64,000 bases of DNA, from positions 29,083-93,082 of the forward strand of contig PALV01000006.1 in NCBI GenBank assembly GCA_002706685.1. The letters run 5' to 3'. The translations under genes were made by a program, and so were the position numbers. This document shows positions 19,977 to 29,908 of the stretch, piece after piece; the stretch's first letter is position 1; every line of letters begins with the position of its first letter. The stretch comes from Gammaproteobacteria bacterium (GTDB lineage Bacteria; Pseudomonadota; Gammaproteobacteria; Pseudomonadales; Pseudohongiellaceae). The notes beneath the pieces are model-generated. The model did not search any database, had not been told where the DNA came from, and worked only from the letters and a program-made list of their open reading frames with translations.

Positions 19977-21319
19977 TGTGATGTCACTTCTGCCAGAACG
20001 GTATCAAGAAACTGGGGCACAACGTCATTGGCCAGCGAGGTCGTGGCATTAAACAGCACGACCATGCCGACGTCGTATTCGGGGATCAACACCATTTCCG
20101 AACGGAAACCGCGAACACCACCGCCATGGTGCACAATCCTCACCCCATCGTAGTCCATGATGCGCCAGCCCAGGCCGTACCAGGCCTTCTGTACCTTTGG
20201 CCAGCGGTTGAAATAGTTGCCGTAGGGGGTTTCCACAACTGGAGTATGCTGCATGGCCAGCAGCTCCGGGGATAAAACATCCGGTACGCCACCCAGATTG
20301 GCCTGGACCCAGCGCGCCATATCAACAATCGTCGCATTCACACCGGCAGCCGGGCCGGCTGTGTAATATGCAGGATTGGTTGTGCTGACGCGCCAACCGC
20401 CTCGCCCACGCTGGTGCGGCTCACTGGCATACGGGTTATTGATATAGTCCTCATAGCCCATGGAGGCCGAGCGCATCTGCAGTGGCGCAAAAATATTCTC
20501 ACGCACAAAATCATCATAATGGGTCTGCAGACTGGCTTCTACGACATCGGCAACCAGCGAGAACACCACATTCTGATAACCGTAGCATTCCCCGGGTGCA
20601 CAGACTGTGGGAATCTCATGAAACTTTTCCTGAATCTTCTGATAGGCCACGCCAGCATCAAGCATGTTGGAAAATGCGTGCGGCATCAGCCCTGTTGAGT
20701 GACTGAGAACGTGGCGCAGGGTCATGCTTTGCGTGGCAGGGTCGGTGCCAATCGAGTATTGCGGCAGAATGCCAGCGACAGGGTCATCCCAGCTGAAAAT
20801 ATTATGGCTCACCAGCTGAGAGGCGACTGTGCCGGCAAAGGTTTTCGACACCGAGGCGATGCGGAACACCGTTTGGGCGTCTACTGCCTCATTTTCTGCA
20901 ACACTGCGCACGCCAAGCGTCTGGACATCAATCAGCCCTCGCGAAGAAACGATTGCCAGCGCAACACCCGGGATCCCCAGCTCATTGACCTGAGCCTGTA
21001 ACCAGTTCTTGTAGGCACTGTAGTCCAGTTGCTCGGCCGGCGATACGGGTTGTGGTAATTGCCCTGGTGTTAACTGCTGAAAGGTTGCCGGGCGATAGTT
21101 TCCAGTGCCTGGCAGTTCTTCAGCGTGTGTCATCCCGTAGAAGGAAAGGCCAGCAACCGCTGTCAGCATCACTGACGCCAGCAGCCGCGCCGAGCGATGC
21201 GTTCGGCCGCGCCTTAAGCCCGGATTATTCGCAGAAATGTGATGGAACGGTTTTCGGGGCAAAAACAAAATACCAACCTGCCGGGCGAAATCGAGTTGCC
21301 ATGGAAAATACCATGACAA
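19973..21319 (-). CDS. Serine hydrolase, class C beta-lactamase family
   Basis: Up to 448 residues. The class C beta-lactamase/esterase motifs are all present: SxxK as SVSK (about 156-159), the YxN-like YQN in GYGYQNVVFS, and HGG in IVHHGGGVRGF. A signal-like hydrophobic stretch lies at about 44-66, preceded by an unusually long N-region, so the true start is doubtful. The TTG at 21319 has no clear ribosome-binding site; a TTG near 21268 is an alternative. Most chromosomal relatives are esterases or peptidases rather than resistance enzymes. It is coupled to the nitroreductase downstream. Confidence 0.85.
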   Translation of the reverse strand: MSWYFPWQLDFARQVGILFLPRKPFHHISANNPGLRRGRTHRSARLLASVMLTAVAGLSFYGMTHAEELPGTGNYRPATFQQLTPGQLPQPVSPAEQLDYSAYKNWLQAQVNELGIPGVALAIVSSRGLIDVQTLGVRSVAENEAVDAQTVFRIASVSKTFAGTVASQLVSHNIFSWDDPVAGILPQYSIGTDPATQSMTLRHVLSHSTGLMPHAFSNMLDAGVAYQKIQEKFHEIPTVCAPGECYGYQNVVFSLVADVVEASLQTHYDDFVRENIFAPLQMRSASMGYEDYINNPYASEPHQRGRGGWRVSTTNPAYYTAGPAAGVNATIVDMARWVQANLGGVPDVLSPELLAMQHTPVVETPYGNYFNRWPKVQKAWYGLGWRIMDYDGVRIVHHGGGVRGFRSEMVLIPEYDVGMVVLFNATTSLANDVVPQFLDTVLAEVTSQ

Positions 21320-21377
21320 GCAAATATTGCAAGTGTGAGGCTGCGAATGGGGCGATTTTGGGATGCCTGTCAGTCAC

Positions 21378-21412
21378 AAAAAAAAGGCCAGTCGGCGGCA
21401 GACCGACTGACC
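21378..21412 (-). terminator. Intrinsic terminator after degQ
   Basis: On the minus strand a 10-bp stem (GGTCAGTCGG with CCGACTGGCC, 7-nt loop) is followed by eight Ts. It lies 80 nt past the protease stop and separates it from the serine hydrolase downstream. Confidence 0.88.
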
Positions 21413-21491
21413 TGAAACGGGCAGAGAGCATCTATCAACACGCTGCTGTATGCCCATCACAACGTGCCTCTTGCGGGATTCAGCTTGCCTG

Positions 21492-22880
21492 TCAGGGCAT
21501 GATCACCAGAATCTGCTGACCGTCACGCTCTACGGTCAGTGCCATGACCCGTGGTTCAGCGTTGATCAACTCGTTAATGTCAGACAGGGTGTCCACCGGT
21601 TGACGGTTGAAAGAGGTGATCATGTCACCAGGCCGCAATCCAGCAGCGAATGCCGGGCTTCGCTGATCAATATTGGCCACACGAACGCCGTCCGATGTCT
21701 CATCCAGCAGCGCACCAAAGAAGCGATTGTCATTCAGGTCGCGACCCTGGTCGGCATCACCGCCGCTGTTGTCGGCGATCGCGCTGCCGTCCCCCGGAAT
21801 GGCGACCACCACATCACGGGCACGACCATCACGAATCACTGACAGCGTCAGCTCACGTCCAACACCTGCCAGCCCGACAGCATTGCGCAGATCGCGACTG
21901 CTGGCCACAGGTTGACCTTCAATGGCCACCACCAGGTCCGACACCTGCAGGCCTGCACGCGCTGCTGGAGAGTCCGGGGCGATCTGCATGATCAGCGCGC
22001 CCTGTTCGGCACCCAGCCCGAGACCTTCTTCCAGAACCGGGGTATGGTCACGGATGATCACACCAATCTGACCGCGGCGAACCTCACCATCTCGAATCAG
22101 GTGGCCCATGACTGTGCTGACCATATTGGCTGGCACAGCAAAGCCAACACCTGAGTTGGTGCCCGAGCCAGATATGATCGCGGTGTTGATGCCTACCAGC
22201 CGTCCATTGAGGTCGACCAGTGCACCGCCGGAGTTACCGACATTGATGGCGGCATCGGTCTGAATGAAATCCTCGTAGTTCTCATTGTTGATGCCGGCGC
22301 GACCCAGCGCACTGATGATGCCCGAGGTCACAGTCTGGCCAATGCCAAACGGATTACCGATGGCCACTACGTAGTCACCAACCCGATAATCATCGGCGGA
22401 AACGAAGGACAGTGCCTGCAGATCATCGGCATCAACCTGCAGCAGAGCGATGTCAGTGCGCTCGTCACTGCCGATCAATTCCGCTTCAAAGACGCGGCCG
22501 TCCTGCAGTGCAACACTGATGGTATCCGCGCCGGTCACTACATGATGGTTAGTAATGATGTGCCCCTGTTCGGCATCAACCACAACGCCAGAACCGGCAC
22601 CGCGCGATCGGCGCACGGGAGGCTCACCGGAGGGACCACCGAAGAAATTGAAAGACTCGGGCAGCCGCTGGGATTTGACCACAGCAATATTGACGACTGC
22701 TGGCGTGACCTGTTCAAGCATGGGGGCAAGCGATGGCATTGGGCCTGCCACGCGACCCTGTAGATCAAGCTCTGCACGTGATGGCGTGGTGACTCCCAGG
22801 CCGACCACCAGCAGTGCGAACAGCACTAGTGTTGCGACGCCTGACTGTCTGATACTTGCTACTGACTTCACTTTGACCAT
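21492..22880 (-). CDS. degQ: Periplasmic HtrA-family serine protease (DegQ/DegP-like)
   Basis: 462 residues. A signal peptide (about 1-36) precedes a trypsin-like domain with triad His113 (TNHHVV), Asp143 (RTDIALL) and Ser217 (VGNSGGALV). Two PDZ domains follow (about 265-355 and 375-462). The organisation matches DegQ/DegP, quality-control proteases of the periplasm; the symbol is by family only. There is no mucD-rseB-algU cluster around it. It diverges from a membrane-anchored regulator across about 200 nt, and has its own terminator. Confidence 0.92.
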   Translation of the reverse strand: MVKVKSVASIRQSGVATLVLFALLVVGLGVTTPSRAELDLQGRVAGPMPSLAPMLEQVTPAVVNIAVVKSQRLPESFNFFGGPSGEPPVRRSRGAGSGVVVDAEQGHIITNHHVVTGADTISVALQDGRVFEAELIGSDERTDIALLQVDADDLQALSFVSADDYRVGDYVVAIGNPFGIGQTVTSGIISALGRAGINNENYEDFIQTDAAINVGNSGGALVDLNGRLVGINTAIISGSGTNSGVGFAVPANMVSTVMGHLIRDGEVRRGQIGVIIRDHTPVLEEGLGLGAEQGALIMQIAPDSPAARAGLQVSDLVVAIEGQPVASSRDLRNAVGLAGVGRELTLSVIRDGRARDVVVAIPGDGSAIADNSGGDADQGRDLNDNRFFGALLDETSDGVRVANIDQRSPAFAAGLRPGDMITSFNRQPVDTLSDINELINAEPRVMALTVERDGQQILVIMP

Positions 22881-23081
22881 GAATTGCGTCTCCCGTTGAT
22901 ATTTCGACGCTTGTCAGAATACGGACGGCTATCGGTAAATAACTGAGGAAAAGCGGAAAAAAACATCCAGAAAATGTGAAATTGCAGCGATTACAGGTGA
23001 AGGACTGCCAAAATAATCGCCGTTATGTTACAAATATTCACAACAGGAACTTTGCCGCATGGTCAATGCCTAAGCAGTACT

Positions 23082-24350
23082 ATGAGTAATATCAGCCACC
23101 TGGAAAACAGCTCTGTAGACGACAGCATGAATTCACGGAATTCGCGCCTGTGCGACCTTGAAGGCTTCTGGCTGAACAGCTGGTGGGTGGCACCCGAGCA
23201 CCATACATTGACGCTGGTGACGGGCGGTGCCAGAGCATCGGCTCACGGTATCGGCGACCTGCAGGCGCTGTGTGAACGCACACTCGAACCACGCCTGATG
23301 AAGCTGCTGTGCCGCCTCGCAGAACAGCCTGGTCGTGTGGTCAGTCGCGAGACACTGGTCGAATACCTGTGGCCACGTGTGATCGTCAACGATAATTCTC
23401 TGACCCGCGCAGTTTCCGATCTGCGCAAGGCGCTGACCTTGCAGACCGCATCGGTCACTGACTCCACTGCCAATCCTGATGCAGATACCCGACCAGTGCG
23501 GATTGAAACCGTTCCCAAGCGCGGGTACTCGCTGTCTGGCACTGTCGTCGTGCCAGACAATACCAATCAGGGTATCCCTGCCGGGCACTGGAGCGACAAC
23601 GTCAGCAGCGGAACCGTTAACAATCTGGCAGGCACTGGCGATGCCCTCAGCGTTGGTTTGCTGAGCAACAGGGTCTGGCGGTGGTTGCCGGCTGCGGCAG
23701 CGGCAGTACTCCTGACAGGCAACATTGCGCTGGAATTGTTCTCTCAGTCGAACCAGAACCCGGTTACTCCGCTGGCCTCCGGACAGCCTGCGCAAGTGGT
23801 GCCAGGTGAGACATCGCCCGGCATGCTCGACGAAGTTCGCAGCAATCGGTCATTGCCAGCCCAGGCAAGCTCTGCGTCCATGATCGATTCAGTGGCAACG
23901 GCCACCATGACAGGCAGCGAGCTTGCATCTGGCGCATCGACGCTGCATCTTTCACCATCCCCACTTTTGTGGGAAAGCGATCAACATGATTTTGCGATCG
24001 ACGGTGATGCCTCACATCAGCTGACAATGCTGGCACCGGATGGACATATTCTGGCCTATGTGGAAAAACAGGGCGATGTGTCCAGCCTCAAACTGAAACC
24101 CGCGTTAGCGGAATCAACGGAAACCTGGGTCGCCTTCACGACAGACGAACAGATTACATCAATGCAATGGTCTCCGTTGGGCGACGGCATCCTGTTCACC
24201 GTCGTTAACAAGATGCTGGAAGCCAGTGATGCGGCATACAAGCGATTGATGCTGCTCGATATGGGAACGCTCGCGCTGCACGAGCTATACCGAAAACCGG
24301 TAACACCAGTGCAGCTGCATGAACCCGAGCAGAGTGGAAAGTTGACCTGA
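23082..24350 (+). CDS. Membrane-anchored winged-helix regulator (CadC/ToxR-like)
   Basis: About 422 residues. The N-terminal OmpR/PhoB-type winged helix spans about 35-155, with SRETLVEYLWPRVIVNDNSL (recognition region) and ETVPKRGYSLSG closing the wing. A single hydrophobic helix at about 200-222 (WLPAAAAAVLLTGNIALELF) would anchor it. The C-terminal part (about 310-390) resembles short TolB-like propeller strands (LAPDGHILAYVEK, MQWSPLGDGILFTV). This is the layout of CadC/ToxR one-component regulators, which bind DNA from the membrane. The start is uncertain: ATG 23025, 23082 and 23127 are all in frame. It is divergent from degQ. Confidence 0.8.
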   Translation: MSNISHLENSSVDDSMNSRNSRLCDLEGFWLNSWWVAPEHHTLTLVTGGARASAHGIGDLQALCERTLEPRLMKLLCRLAEQPGRVVSRETLVEYLWPRVIVNDNSLTRAVSDLRKALTLQTASVTDSTANPDADTRPVRIETVPKRGYSLSGTVVVPDNTNQGIPAGHWSDNVSSGTVNNLAGTGDALSVGLLSNRVWRWLPAAAAAVLLTGNIALELFSQSNQNPVTPLASGQPAQVVPGETSPGMLDEVRSNRSLPAQASSASMIDSVATATMTGSELASGASTLHLSPSPLLWESDQHDFAIDGDASHQLTMLAPDGHILAYVEKQGDVSSLKLKPALAESTETWVAFTTDEQITSMQWSPLGDGILFTVVNKMLEASDAAYKRLMLLDMGTLALHELYRKPVTPVQLHEPEQSGKLT

Positions 24351-24357
24351 CGTCGGC

Positions 24358-25665
24358 CTAGCTGAAGACGGCCTCTGCTGCCCGGCGGCTTGTCGCGTCG
24401 TGAGCCGCCGTTTGGCGCTCATTCAGTCGCGTCACCACGCGCAGCGCGCTGACCACCCCATCCTCATGAAACCCCTTGCCCCACCATGCCCCGCAGTATG
24501 ATGTGGTCGCGGTATTGATCTGTTCCCAGCGCCCCTGTGCATCAGCCGCAGCCCGGGTGAAAACCGGGTGTGCGTAATCATATCGACCAAGAATCTGCGA
24601 CTCGTCTATCCGGTCCGTGTCATTCAGACTCACTAGAAAATTCACGGGCGCGTCGATGCCCATCAATCGATTCATATCGTAGGTGACTCTTGGCAGCCCT
24701 TCTGGTTGCGCCGGCAGGTAATAATTCCAGCTTGCCCAGGCGCGCCGATTGTCCGGCATCACCCGGACATCGGTATGCAAAACAACATCGTTGGCCTGAT
24801 AGCGGATCGCCGATAACACATCTGACTCGGCAGAGCTGGCATCGCCCAGGATCTCAAGGCACTGGTCGCTATGGCAGGCAAAAACAACATGATCAAAATG
24901 CTCCTGCCCGCGAGCACTGCTGACCAGAACTCCTCCCTCGTAGCGACGCACCTGTGTGACGGGAGCGGATAGATGAATACGACCAGCAAATGGCGCTGAC
25001 ATTGGCTTCAGGTAGGCCTGCGAGCCCCCCACCAGTGTCCGCCAGCGAGGTCGGTTGTGCACATTCAACAAGCCGTGCCGATACATGAAGGGCAGCATGA
25101 AGCGCACTGGAAATTCGTACATCTGTAGAAACGGTGTCGACCAGATGGCTGATGTCATGGGCACCAGATACTGATCGCGGCAGCGATCACCGATGCCGAT
25201 ATGCTTCAGGTATTCGAGCAGTGTCATGTCGGGAATTGTGTGGTTTTCCACGTCAGCAATTGCCGCCTTGTTAAATGCCAGTATGTCCAGCAGCATCTTG
25301 ATATAGGCGGGTGAGAACAGATTGCTGCGCTGAGCAAACAGACCGTTGTACATGGCGAATCTGCCAGTGACACCTGCATACTGGAGTCCCGTCTGCTGAC
25401 ACTGCACCCCGAAACTCATGTCTGATTCGCGCCAGGCGATCCCAAGCTCGTCCATAAGCTCAATAAAGTGGGGGTAAGTCCAATCGTTGAAGACGATAAA
25501 CCCGGTGTCTACCTGGTAGTGTTGACCAGCTAGTTCCACGTCAATGGTTGCGGTGTGACCGCCGATACGGTCGGAGGCTTCGAACACCGTCACCTCATGA
25601 TGTGGATTTAACTTGTAAGCGGCAGTCAGGCCGGCGATACCGGTCCCAATAATGGCTATTTTCAA
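24358..25665 (-). CDS. FAD-dependent amine-oxidase-like protein (COG2907 type)
   Basis: 435 residues. The N-terminus MKIAIIGTGIAGLTAAYKL is an FAD-binding Rossmann motif, and VFEASDRIGGHTATIDVEL is the GG-doublet typical of amine oxidases/desaturases. Relatives are usually beside a DUF1365 gene and cyclopropane-fatty-acid synthase; here both are absent, and it converges on the regulator with an 8-nt gap. The reaction is unknown. A terminator for the gene upstream lies before its start. Confidence 0.82.
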   Translation of the reverse strand: MKIAIIGTGIAGLTAAYKLNPHHEVTVFEASDRIGGHTATIDVELAGQHYQVDTGFIVFNDWTYPHFIELMDELGIAWRESDMSFGVQCQQTGLQYAGVTGRFAMYNGLFAQRSNLFSPAYIKMLLDILAFNKAAIADVENHTIPDMTLLEYLKHIGIGDRCRDQYLVPMTSAIWSTPFLQMYEFPVRFMLPFMYRHGLLNVHNRPRWRTLVGGSQAYLKPMSAPFAGRIHLSAPVTQVRRYEGGVLVSSARGQEHFDHVVFACHSDQCLEILGDASSAESDVLSAIRYQANDVVLHTDVRVMPDNRRAWASWNYYLPAQPEGLPRVTYDMNRLMGIDAPVNFLVSLNDTDRIDESQILGRYDYAHPVFTRAAADAQGRWEQINTATTSYCGAWWGKGFHEDGVVSALRVVTRLNERQTAAHDATSRRAAEAVFS

Positions 25666-25733
25666 CGCAGCATTCCTTGTAATTCTGGCGATTCGGTGGA
25701 TACGTCACAAATCCCAGCTTGGACTAGTGGCAC

Positions 25734-25767
25734 AAAAAAACCCGGTCGGTAAATACCGCCGGGTTTT
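25734..25767 (-). terminator. Intrinsic terminator after acyl-CoA dehydrogenase
   Basis: Stem CCCGG/CCGGG extended by an inner CGGT/ACCG pairing and outer A/T pairs. Seven Ts follow on the minus strand. It lies 50 nt past the dehydrogenase stop. Confidence 0.85.
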
Positions 25768-25815
25768 CTTGCTCCACGAACCAACGCGCGTGGTCAGCGT
25801 GTCAATCGCGGTGTT

Positions 25816-27033
25816 TTAGTCGCGGTACTGGGCGAGCTCCTTGCGGGCCACAACGCGTCGGTGCACTTCGTCAGGGCCGTCAGCCAGTCGCAGCGTACGC
25901 TGTGATGTCCACAATGCTGCCAGCGGGAAGTCCTGTGACACACCAGCAGCGCCATGTACCTGGATGGCGCGATCAATGACGCGCAGCGCCATATTCGGCA
26001 CGGCCACTTTGATCTGCGAAATGGCATCACGTGCAGCCTTGTTGCCGATGGTGTCCATCAGATAGGCAGCGCGGAATACCAGCAGACGACACATTTCTAT
26101 TTCGATACGGCTGTCTGCAATAACATCGTAGTTACCGCCCAGCTCGGCCAGCGGCTTGCCAAACGCTTCCCGATCAACTGCGCGCTTACAAAGCAGCTCC
26201 AGCGCCTTTTCAGCAGCACCGATCGAACGCATACAATGGTGAATGCGACCTGGCCCCAGACGTCCCTGAGAAATCTCAAATCCACGGCCACGGCCCAGGA
26301 TGATGTTTTCTTTTGGCACACGCACGTTAGTGAAACGGATGTGCATATGGCCGTGCGGTGCATCATCATGCCCGAATACACACATTGGCCGCAGCACTTC
26401 TACTCCGGGTGTGTCCATAGGCACCAGGATCTGGGACTGACGGTTGTGCTTGGGCGCATCCGGGTCAGTTACCACCATCACGATCATGATTTTACACCGC
26501 GCGTCGCCAGCACCGGAGATGTAGAATTTCTCACCATTGATGACCCACTCGTCGCCATCCAGCACAGCGCTGGTTGAGATATTGGTGGCGTCTGATGAGG
26601 CCACGGCCGGCTCCGTCATTGCGAAGGCTGAGCGTATCTTGCCCGCCAGCAGTGGCTTGAGCCATTGTTCTTTCTGTTCCTCAGAACCATATCGCTCCAG
26701 AACTTCCATATTGCCAGTGTCCGGTGCGCTGCAGTTAAACGCCTCGGATGCCAATCGGCTGCGGCCCATGATCTCTGCCAGGTGAGCATATTCAAGATTG
26801 CTGATGCCCGCTCCGCCCTGACTTTTTGGCAGGAAGAAGTTCCACAGGCCCAGAGAGCGTGCTTTTTCTTTCAGACCTTCCAGGATTTCGTCCTGTCTTG
26901 GCGTGTGCGACCAGCGGTCACCGACACTGACCTCAGCCTGATATTCTTTTTCTACAGCGGCTACATCTTGTTCAACAAAATTGCGGATTTTTTCCCGCAC
27001 TTCCTGCATTTCTTCGGACAGGCCCAGGTTCAT
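25816..27033 (-). CDS. Acyl-CoA dehydrogenase
   Basis: 405 residues; flavoenzyme of the acyl-CoA dehydrogenase family, introducing the first double bond of an acyl-CoA and passing electrons to ETF. Seen: the FAD-loop [18 protein letters not shown], the C-terminal helices with [19 protein letters not shown] and [15 protein letters not shown], and the end [18 protein letters not shown]. The sequence resembles the ACAD10/11-type group more than short-chain enzymes. The start is the ATG at 27033 (GAGG 8 nt upstream); a TTG two codons earlier is less likely. It follows an SDR gene by 54 nt. Confidence 0.93.
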   Translation of the reverse strand: MNLGLSEEMQEVREKIRNFVEQDVAAVEKEYQAEVSVGDRWSHTPRQDEILEGLKEKARSLGLWNFFLPKSQGGAGISNLEYAHLAEIMGRSRLASEAFNCSAPDTGNMEVLERYGSEEQKEQWLKPLLAGKIRSAFAMTEPAVASSDATNISTSAVLDGDEWVINGEKFYISGAGDARCKIMIVMVVTDPDAPKHNRQSQILVPMDTPGVEVLRPMCVFGHDDAPHGHMHIRFTNVRVPKENIILGRGRGFEISQGRLGPGRIHHCMRSIGAAEKALELLCKRAVDREAFGKPLAELGGNYDVIADSRIEIEMCRLLVFRAAYLMDTIGNKAARDAISQIKVAVPNMALRVIDRAIQVHGAAGVSQDFPLAALWTSQRTLRLADGPDEVHRRVVARKELAQYRD

Positions 27034-27087
27034 GGTCAATTCCTCAGTATTAGATTGGATAGTCGTGTTATTTGTCTGTTCGAGTGG

Positions 27088-27852
27088 TTAACCGGTAATG
27101 GTGCCACCGCCGTCTATGACGATTGTCTGGCCAGTCGTAAAACTGCCGGCCGATGAGGCCAGGAAGATTGCTGCTCCGGCGATTTCATCAGGTTCACCAA
27201 TTCGACGCAGCGGATATTTTGATACCGTTCTTTCGTAGGTCTCAGGATTTTCCCACAGCGCGCGCGCAAAATCGGTTCGAATCAGGCCAGGCGCTATACA
27301 GTTCACCCGTATGTTGCTGGGCCCCCACTCGACGGCAAGGTTGCGTGCTATCTGCATGTCAGCAGCTTTGGAGATACCGTAGGCCCCCAACACATCGCTA
27401 CCCTTCAGTCCGGCAATCGAAGACACGATGATCGCCGCCCCGCCACCATTGGCCGCCATGCCTGGCAGCGCCATCTGGCAAAGGCGATGGGCGCTGCCTA
27501 CATTCGAGCTCATGATTTTGTCGAAGGCCTCGTCAGGAATATCCTGAGACTTTCCATAAAAAGGATTCAGCGCCGCATTGATGACCAGAATATCGATACT
27601 GCCATAGTGCGCCAGAGTCTTGTCTACCAGCGCCTGCAGCTGCTCCTTGTAGTTGATGTTGCAGGCTATTGGTAGTGCTTCGCCACCGCTAGCCTTGATC
27701 TCGGCTGCCACTTCGTCACAGGCATCCTGATTTCGACTGGAAATAACAACTTTGGCGCCCGCGTCAGCCATTCGCTCCGCGATTGCCTTGCCAATGCCCT
27801 TGGTTGAGCCTGTAATCAAGGCGACCTTTCCGGTCAGATCGAACAACTCCAT
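27088..27852 (-). CDS. Short-chain dehydrogenase/reductase
   Basis: 254 residues of the classical SDR family. The cofactor motif is GSTKGIGKAIAERMA, with NAALN for the NNAG-like motif, catalytic Ser in IIVSSIAGLKG and YGISK for Tyr-x-x-x-Lys. It ends in GSFTTGQTIVIDGGGTITG as do FabG-like enzymes. GGAGGAGG lies 7-10 nt before the ATG. It is probably the first gene of a two-gene unit with the acyl-CoA dehydrogenase, suggesting a hydroxyacyl or alcohol substrate. Confidence 0.92.
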   Translation of the reverse strand: MELFDLTGKVALITGSTKGIGKAIAERMADAGAKVVISSRNQDACDEVAAEIKASGGEALPIACNINYKEQLQALVDKTLAHYGSIDILVINAALNPFYGKSQDIPDEAFDKIMSSNVGSAHRLCQMALPGMAANGGGAAIIVSSIAGLKGSDVLGAYGISKAADMQIARNLAVEWGPSNIRVNCIAPGLIRTDFARALWENPETYERTVSKYPLRRIGEPDEIAGAAIFLASSAGSFTTGQTIVIDGGGTITG

Positions 27853-28028
27853 TTTGCCCCCTCCTCCAACATGATTTTAGTTTTATTGCTTGCCCATTGT
27901 GACAAGTATCTGAGCGCCAACAACATTATAAACAAAATGAATATAACCACACCGGATTATAAGTCAGACCTCACTCGGATTCAAAGGCACATTTTTCTGC
28001 AAGGAATCTGGACAACTCGCATGACAGA

Positions 28029-28874
28029 TCAGACATCGTCATGCATCCACGGTCTGCTGCCTTTGCTGATATGCGTTCCGCCGTCCACAGGAACAACTGC
28101 ACCTGTCGTATAAGCGCCAGCTCGTGTGACCAGATAAAGCAACACACCGGCAATTTCCTCAGCCTGCCCGGCCCGGCCAAGCGGGCTGTCTGCGGCGATA
28201 TCATCGCCATATTCAGACAGAACGTAGTCGGTCATGCGGGACTGAAAAAAGCCGGGTGCAACGGCATTTACGGTAATATGGCGCGCCCCAAGATCCACCG
28301 CCAAAGTTCGCGTCAAATGGTGCAGTGCAGCTTTGCTCGCCGAATAGGCGAATGTCGGCACACGCTGAACAATCGGGACATGCAACCCATCCATTGAGCC
28401 AATATTGACCACGCGGGCAGGATCCTTCGGCTGCGCCGCGCGCTGCAGTGTCGGCAGCAGATCACGCGTCAGAGAAAATACTGCATTGACATTGGTGCTC
28501 ATGACCTTGGCAAAGGCCTCATCGGGATAGTCCTCGATGCGTGCCCCCCAGTTAGCACCTGCATTGTTGACCAGAATATTCAGGCCCTGCTCACCGCACC
28601 ATGTATCGAGCTCCTGCACCAGACGCTGCCGATGATCTGCGATAGTCACATCAGCCGCCACCGCCTGACAGTCGCCAAGCGGCGCCAGCATGGCCAGCGC
28701 CTCATCACAGCGCTGCTGTTTGCGCGAGGCAATCATGACCCTGGCTCCGCCGCGCAGAAGGGCTTCAGCCATAATGAGACCAAGCCCACTGCTGCCACCG
28801 GTCACCAGCGCTGTTTTGCCTTGTACCGAAAACAGCGATGCTACACTCAAATCCGGGCTGTTCATGTCATTCAT
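28029..28874 (-). CDS. Short-chain dehydrogenase/reductase
   Basis: 281 residues, a second classical SDR distinct from the one at 27088. The cofactor motif is TGGSSGLGLIMAEAL, then NNAGANWGARIED, and YSASK for the catalytic Tyr/Lys with VNIGSMDG upstream. The end, TTGAVVPVDGGTHIS, is typical. The start overlaps the stop of the upstream CurA-type gene by 8 nt, so the two are translationally coupled. The next SDR gene is separated by 176 nt of AT-rich DNA. Confidence 0.92.
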   Translation of the reverse strand: MNDMNSPDLSVASLFSVQGKTALVTGGSSGLGLIMAEALLRGGARVMIASRKQQRCDEALAMLAPLGDCQAVAADVTIADHRQRLVQELDTWCGEQGLNILVNNAGANWGARIEDYPDEAFAKVMSTNVNAVFSLTRDLLPTLQRAAQPKDPARVVNIGSMDGLHVPIVQRVPTFAYSASKAALHHLTRTLAVDLGARHITVNAVAPGFFQSRMTDYVLSEYGDDIAADSPLGRAGQAEEIAGVLLYLVTRAGAYTTGAVVPVDGGTHISKGSRPWMHDDV

Positions 28875-29883
28875 CTGCGATTTTCACCAGTTGCTTGCCA
28901 AAATTGCGTCCTTTGAGCAGCCCCCTGAACAACTCGGGAGCACGTTCCAGGCCTTCACCAACAGACTCTCGATACTTGATTTTGCCAGCGTTGACCCATT
29001 CACCAAGCTGCTCCGTGGCCTGCTGCCACTGGTCCTGCCATTCGGTAACCACAAAAAACCGGTGCTCAGGGACGTGTCTGGCAGACTTGAGAATCTGGAA
29101 CGGTGTTTCCGCTTTGGTGATATCCTGGTCGTTGTAGTTGGAAATATAGCCGCAGATCGGCACACGTGAACCTTCATTCAACAATGGTGCGACTGCCCGG
29201 GTAACATCTCCCCCCACATTCTCAAAGTAGATATCGATACCATCAGGGCAGCATTCCTTTAGTCGCGCAGACAGATCCTCATTTTTGTAATCAATGCATT
29301 CGTCAAAGCCGAGCTCGTCCCTGACGTACTGGCACTTTTCAGCACCGCCTGCGATGCCTATGACACGCAACCCCTTGAGTTTGGCAATCTGACCCACTAC
29401 CGAGCCTACTGCACCTGACGCTGCAGCCACGACAAGTGTTTCTCCTGTACGTGGTTTGCCTACTTCCATTAAACCAAAGTAGGCCGTCCTGCCGGGCATT
29501 CCGACCACCCCAAGATGCGCGGAAAGGGTGCCGTTTTTCAGATCGACCTTCATCAGGCGCGGCTCATCGTCATCAGCAACAATCAGGGACTGCCATCCCA
29601 TATGAGCAGTGACGTAGTCACCCGCCTTGAATCGCTCAGACTTTGATTCAAGCACGATGCCGGCCGACTCACCTGTCATGACGTCGCCAACTTCCAGCGG
29701 TTTTGCGTATGACTTCACGTCATTCATACGACCACGCATGTAAGGATCCAGTGACAGCCAGATAACCTTGATTAAAATCTGGCCCGAGGCCAGCGGCGCA
29801 ACGTCTTCCTCAACCAGTCGAAAACACTCATCTGCTGGCTCGCCTACAGGTCGCTTGGCCATCAACATTTTCTGATTTTTCAT
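28867..29883 (-). CDS. NADP-dependent medium-chain reductase (CurA/leukotriene B4 reductase type)
   Basis: 338 residues of the zinc-free medium-chain dehydrogenase/reductase family, related to E. coli CurA and prostaglandin reductases, which reduce alpha,beta-unsaturated ketones. Seen: LSLDPYMRGRMNDVKSYA, the cofactor motif VAAASGAVGSVVGQIAKL, DECIDYKNEDL, and YFENVGGDV. Ends GRNFGKQLVKIADE. The start is the ATG at 29883 because GGGAG lies 5 nt upstream; the TTG at 29895 overlaps that site. Between the aminotransferase gene and an SDR gene in one operon. Confidence 0.93.
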   Translation of the reverse strand: MKNQKMLMAKRPVGEPADECFRLVEEDVAPLASGQILIKVIWLSLDPYMRGRMNDVKSYAKPLEVGDVMTGESAGIVLESKSERFKAGDYVTAHMGWQSLIVADDDEPRLMKVDLKNGTLSAHLGVVGMPGRTAYFGLMEVGKPRTGETLVVAAASGAVGSVVGQIAKLKGLRVIGIAGGAEKCQYVRDELGFDECIDYKNEDLSARLKECCPDGIDIYFENVGGDVTRAVAPLLNEGSRVPICGYISNYNDQDITKAETPFQILKSARHVPEHRFFVVTEWQDQWQQATEQLGEWVNAGKIKYRESVGEGLERAPELFRGLLKGRNFGKQLVKIADE

Positions 29884-29908
29884 AACTGCTCCCAATTAAT
29901 CGTGATTT

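Noticed and set aside
19973..21319. Acquired antibiotic-resistance beta-lactamase
   Set aside because: The active-site motifs are those of the broad class C/esterase superfamily, the gene is coupled to a nitroreductase, and no mobile element is nearby.
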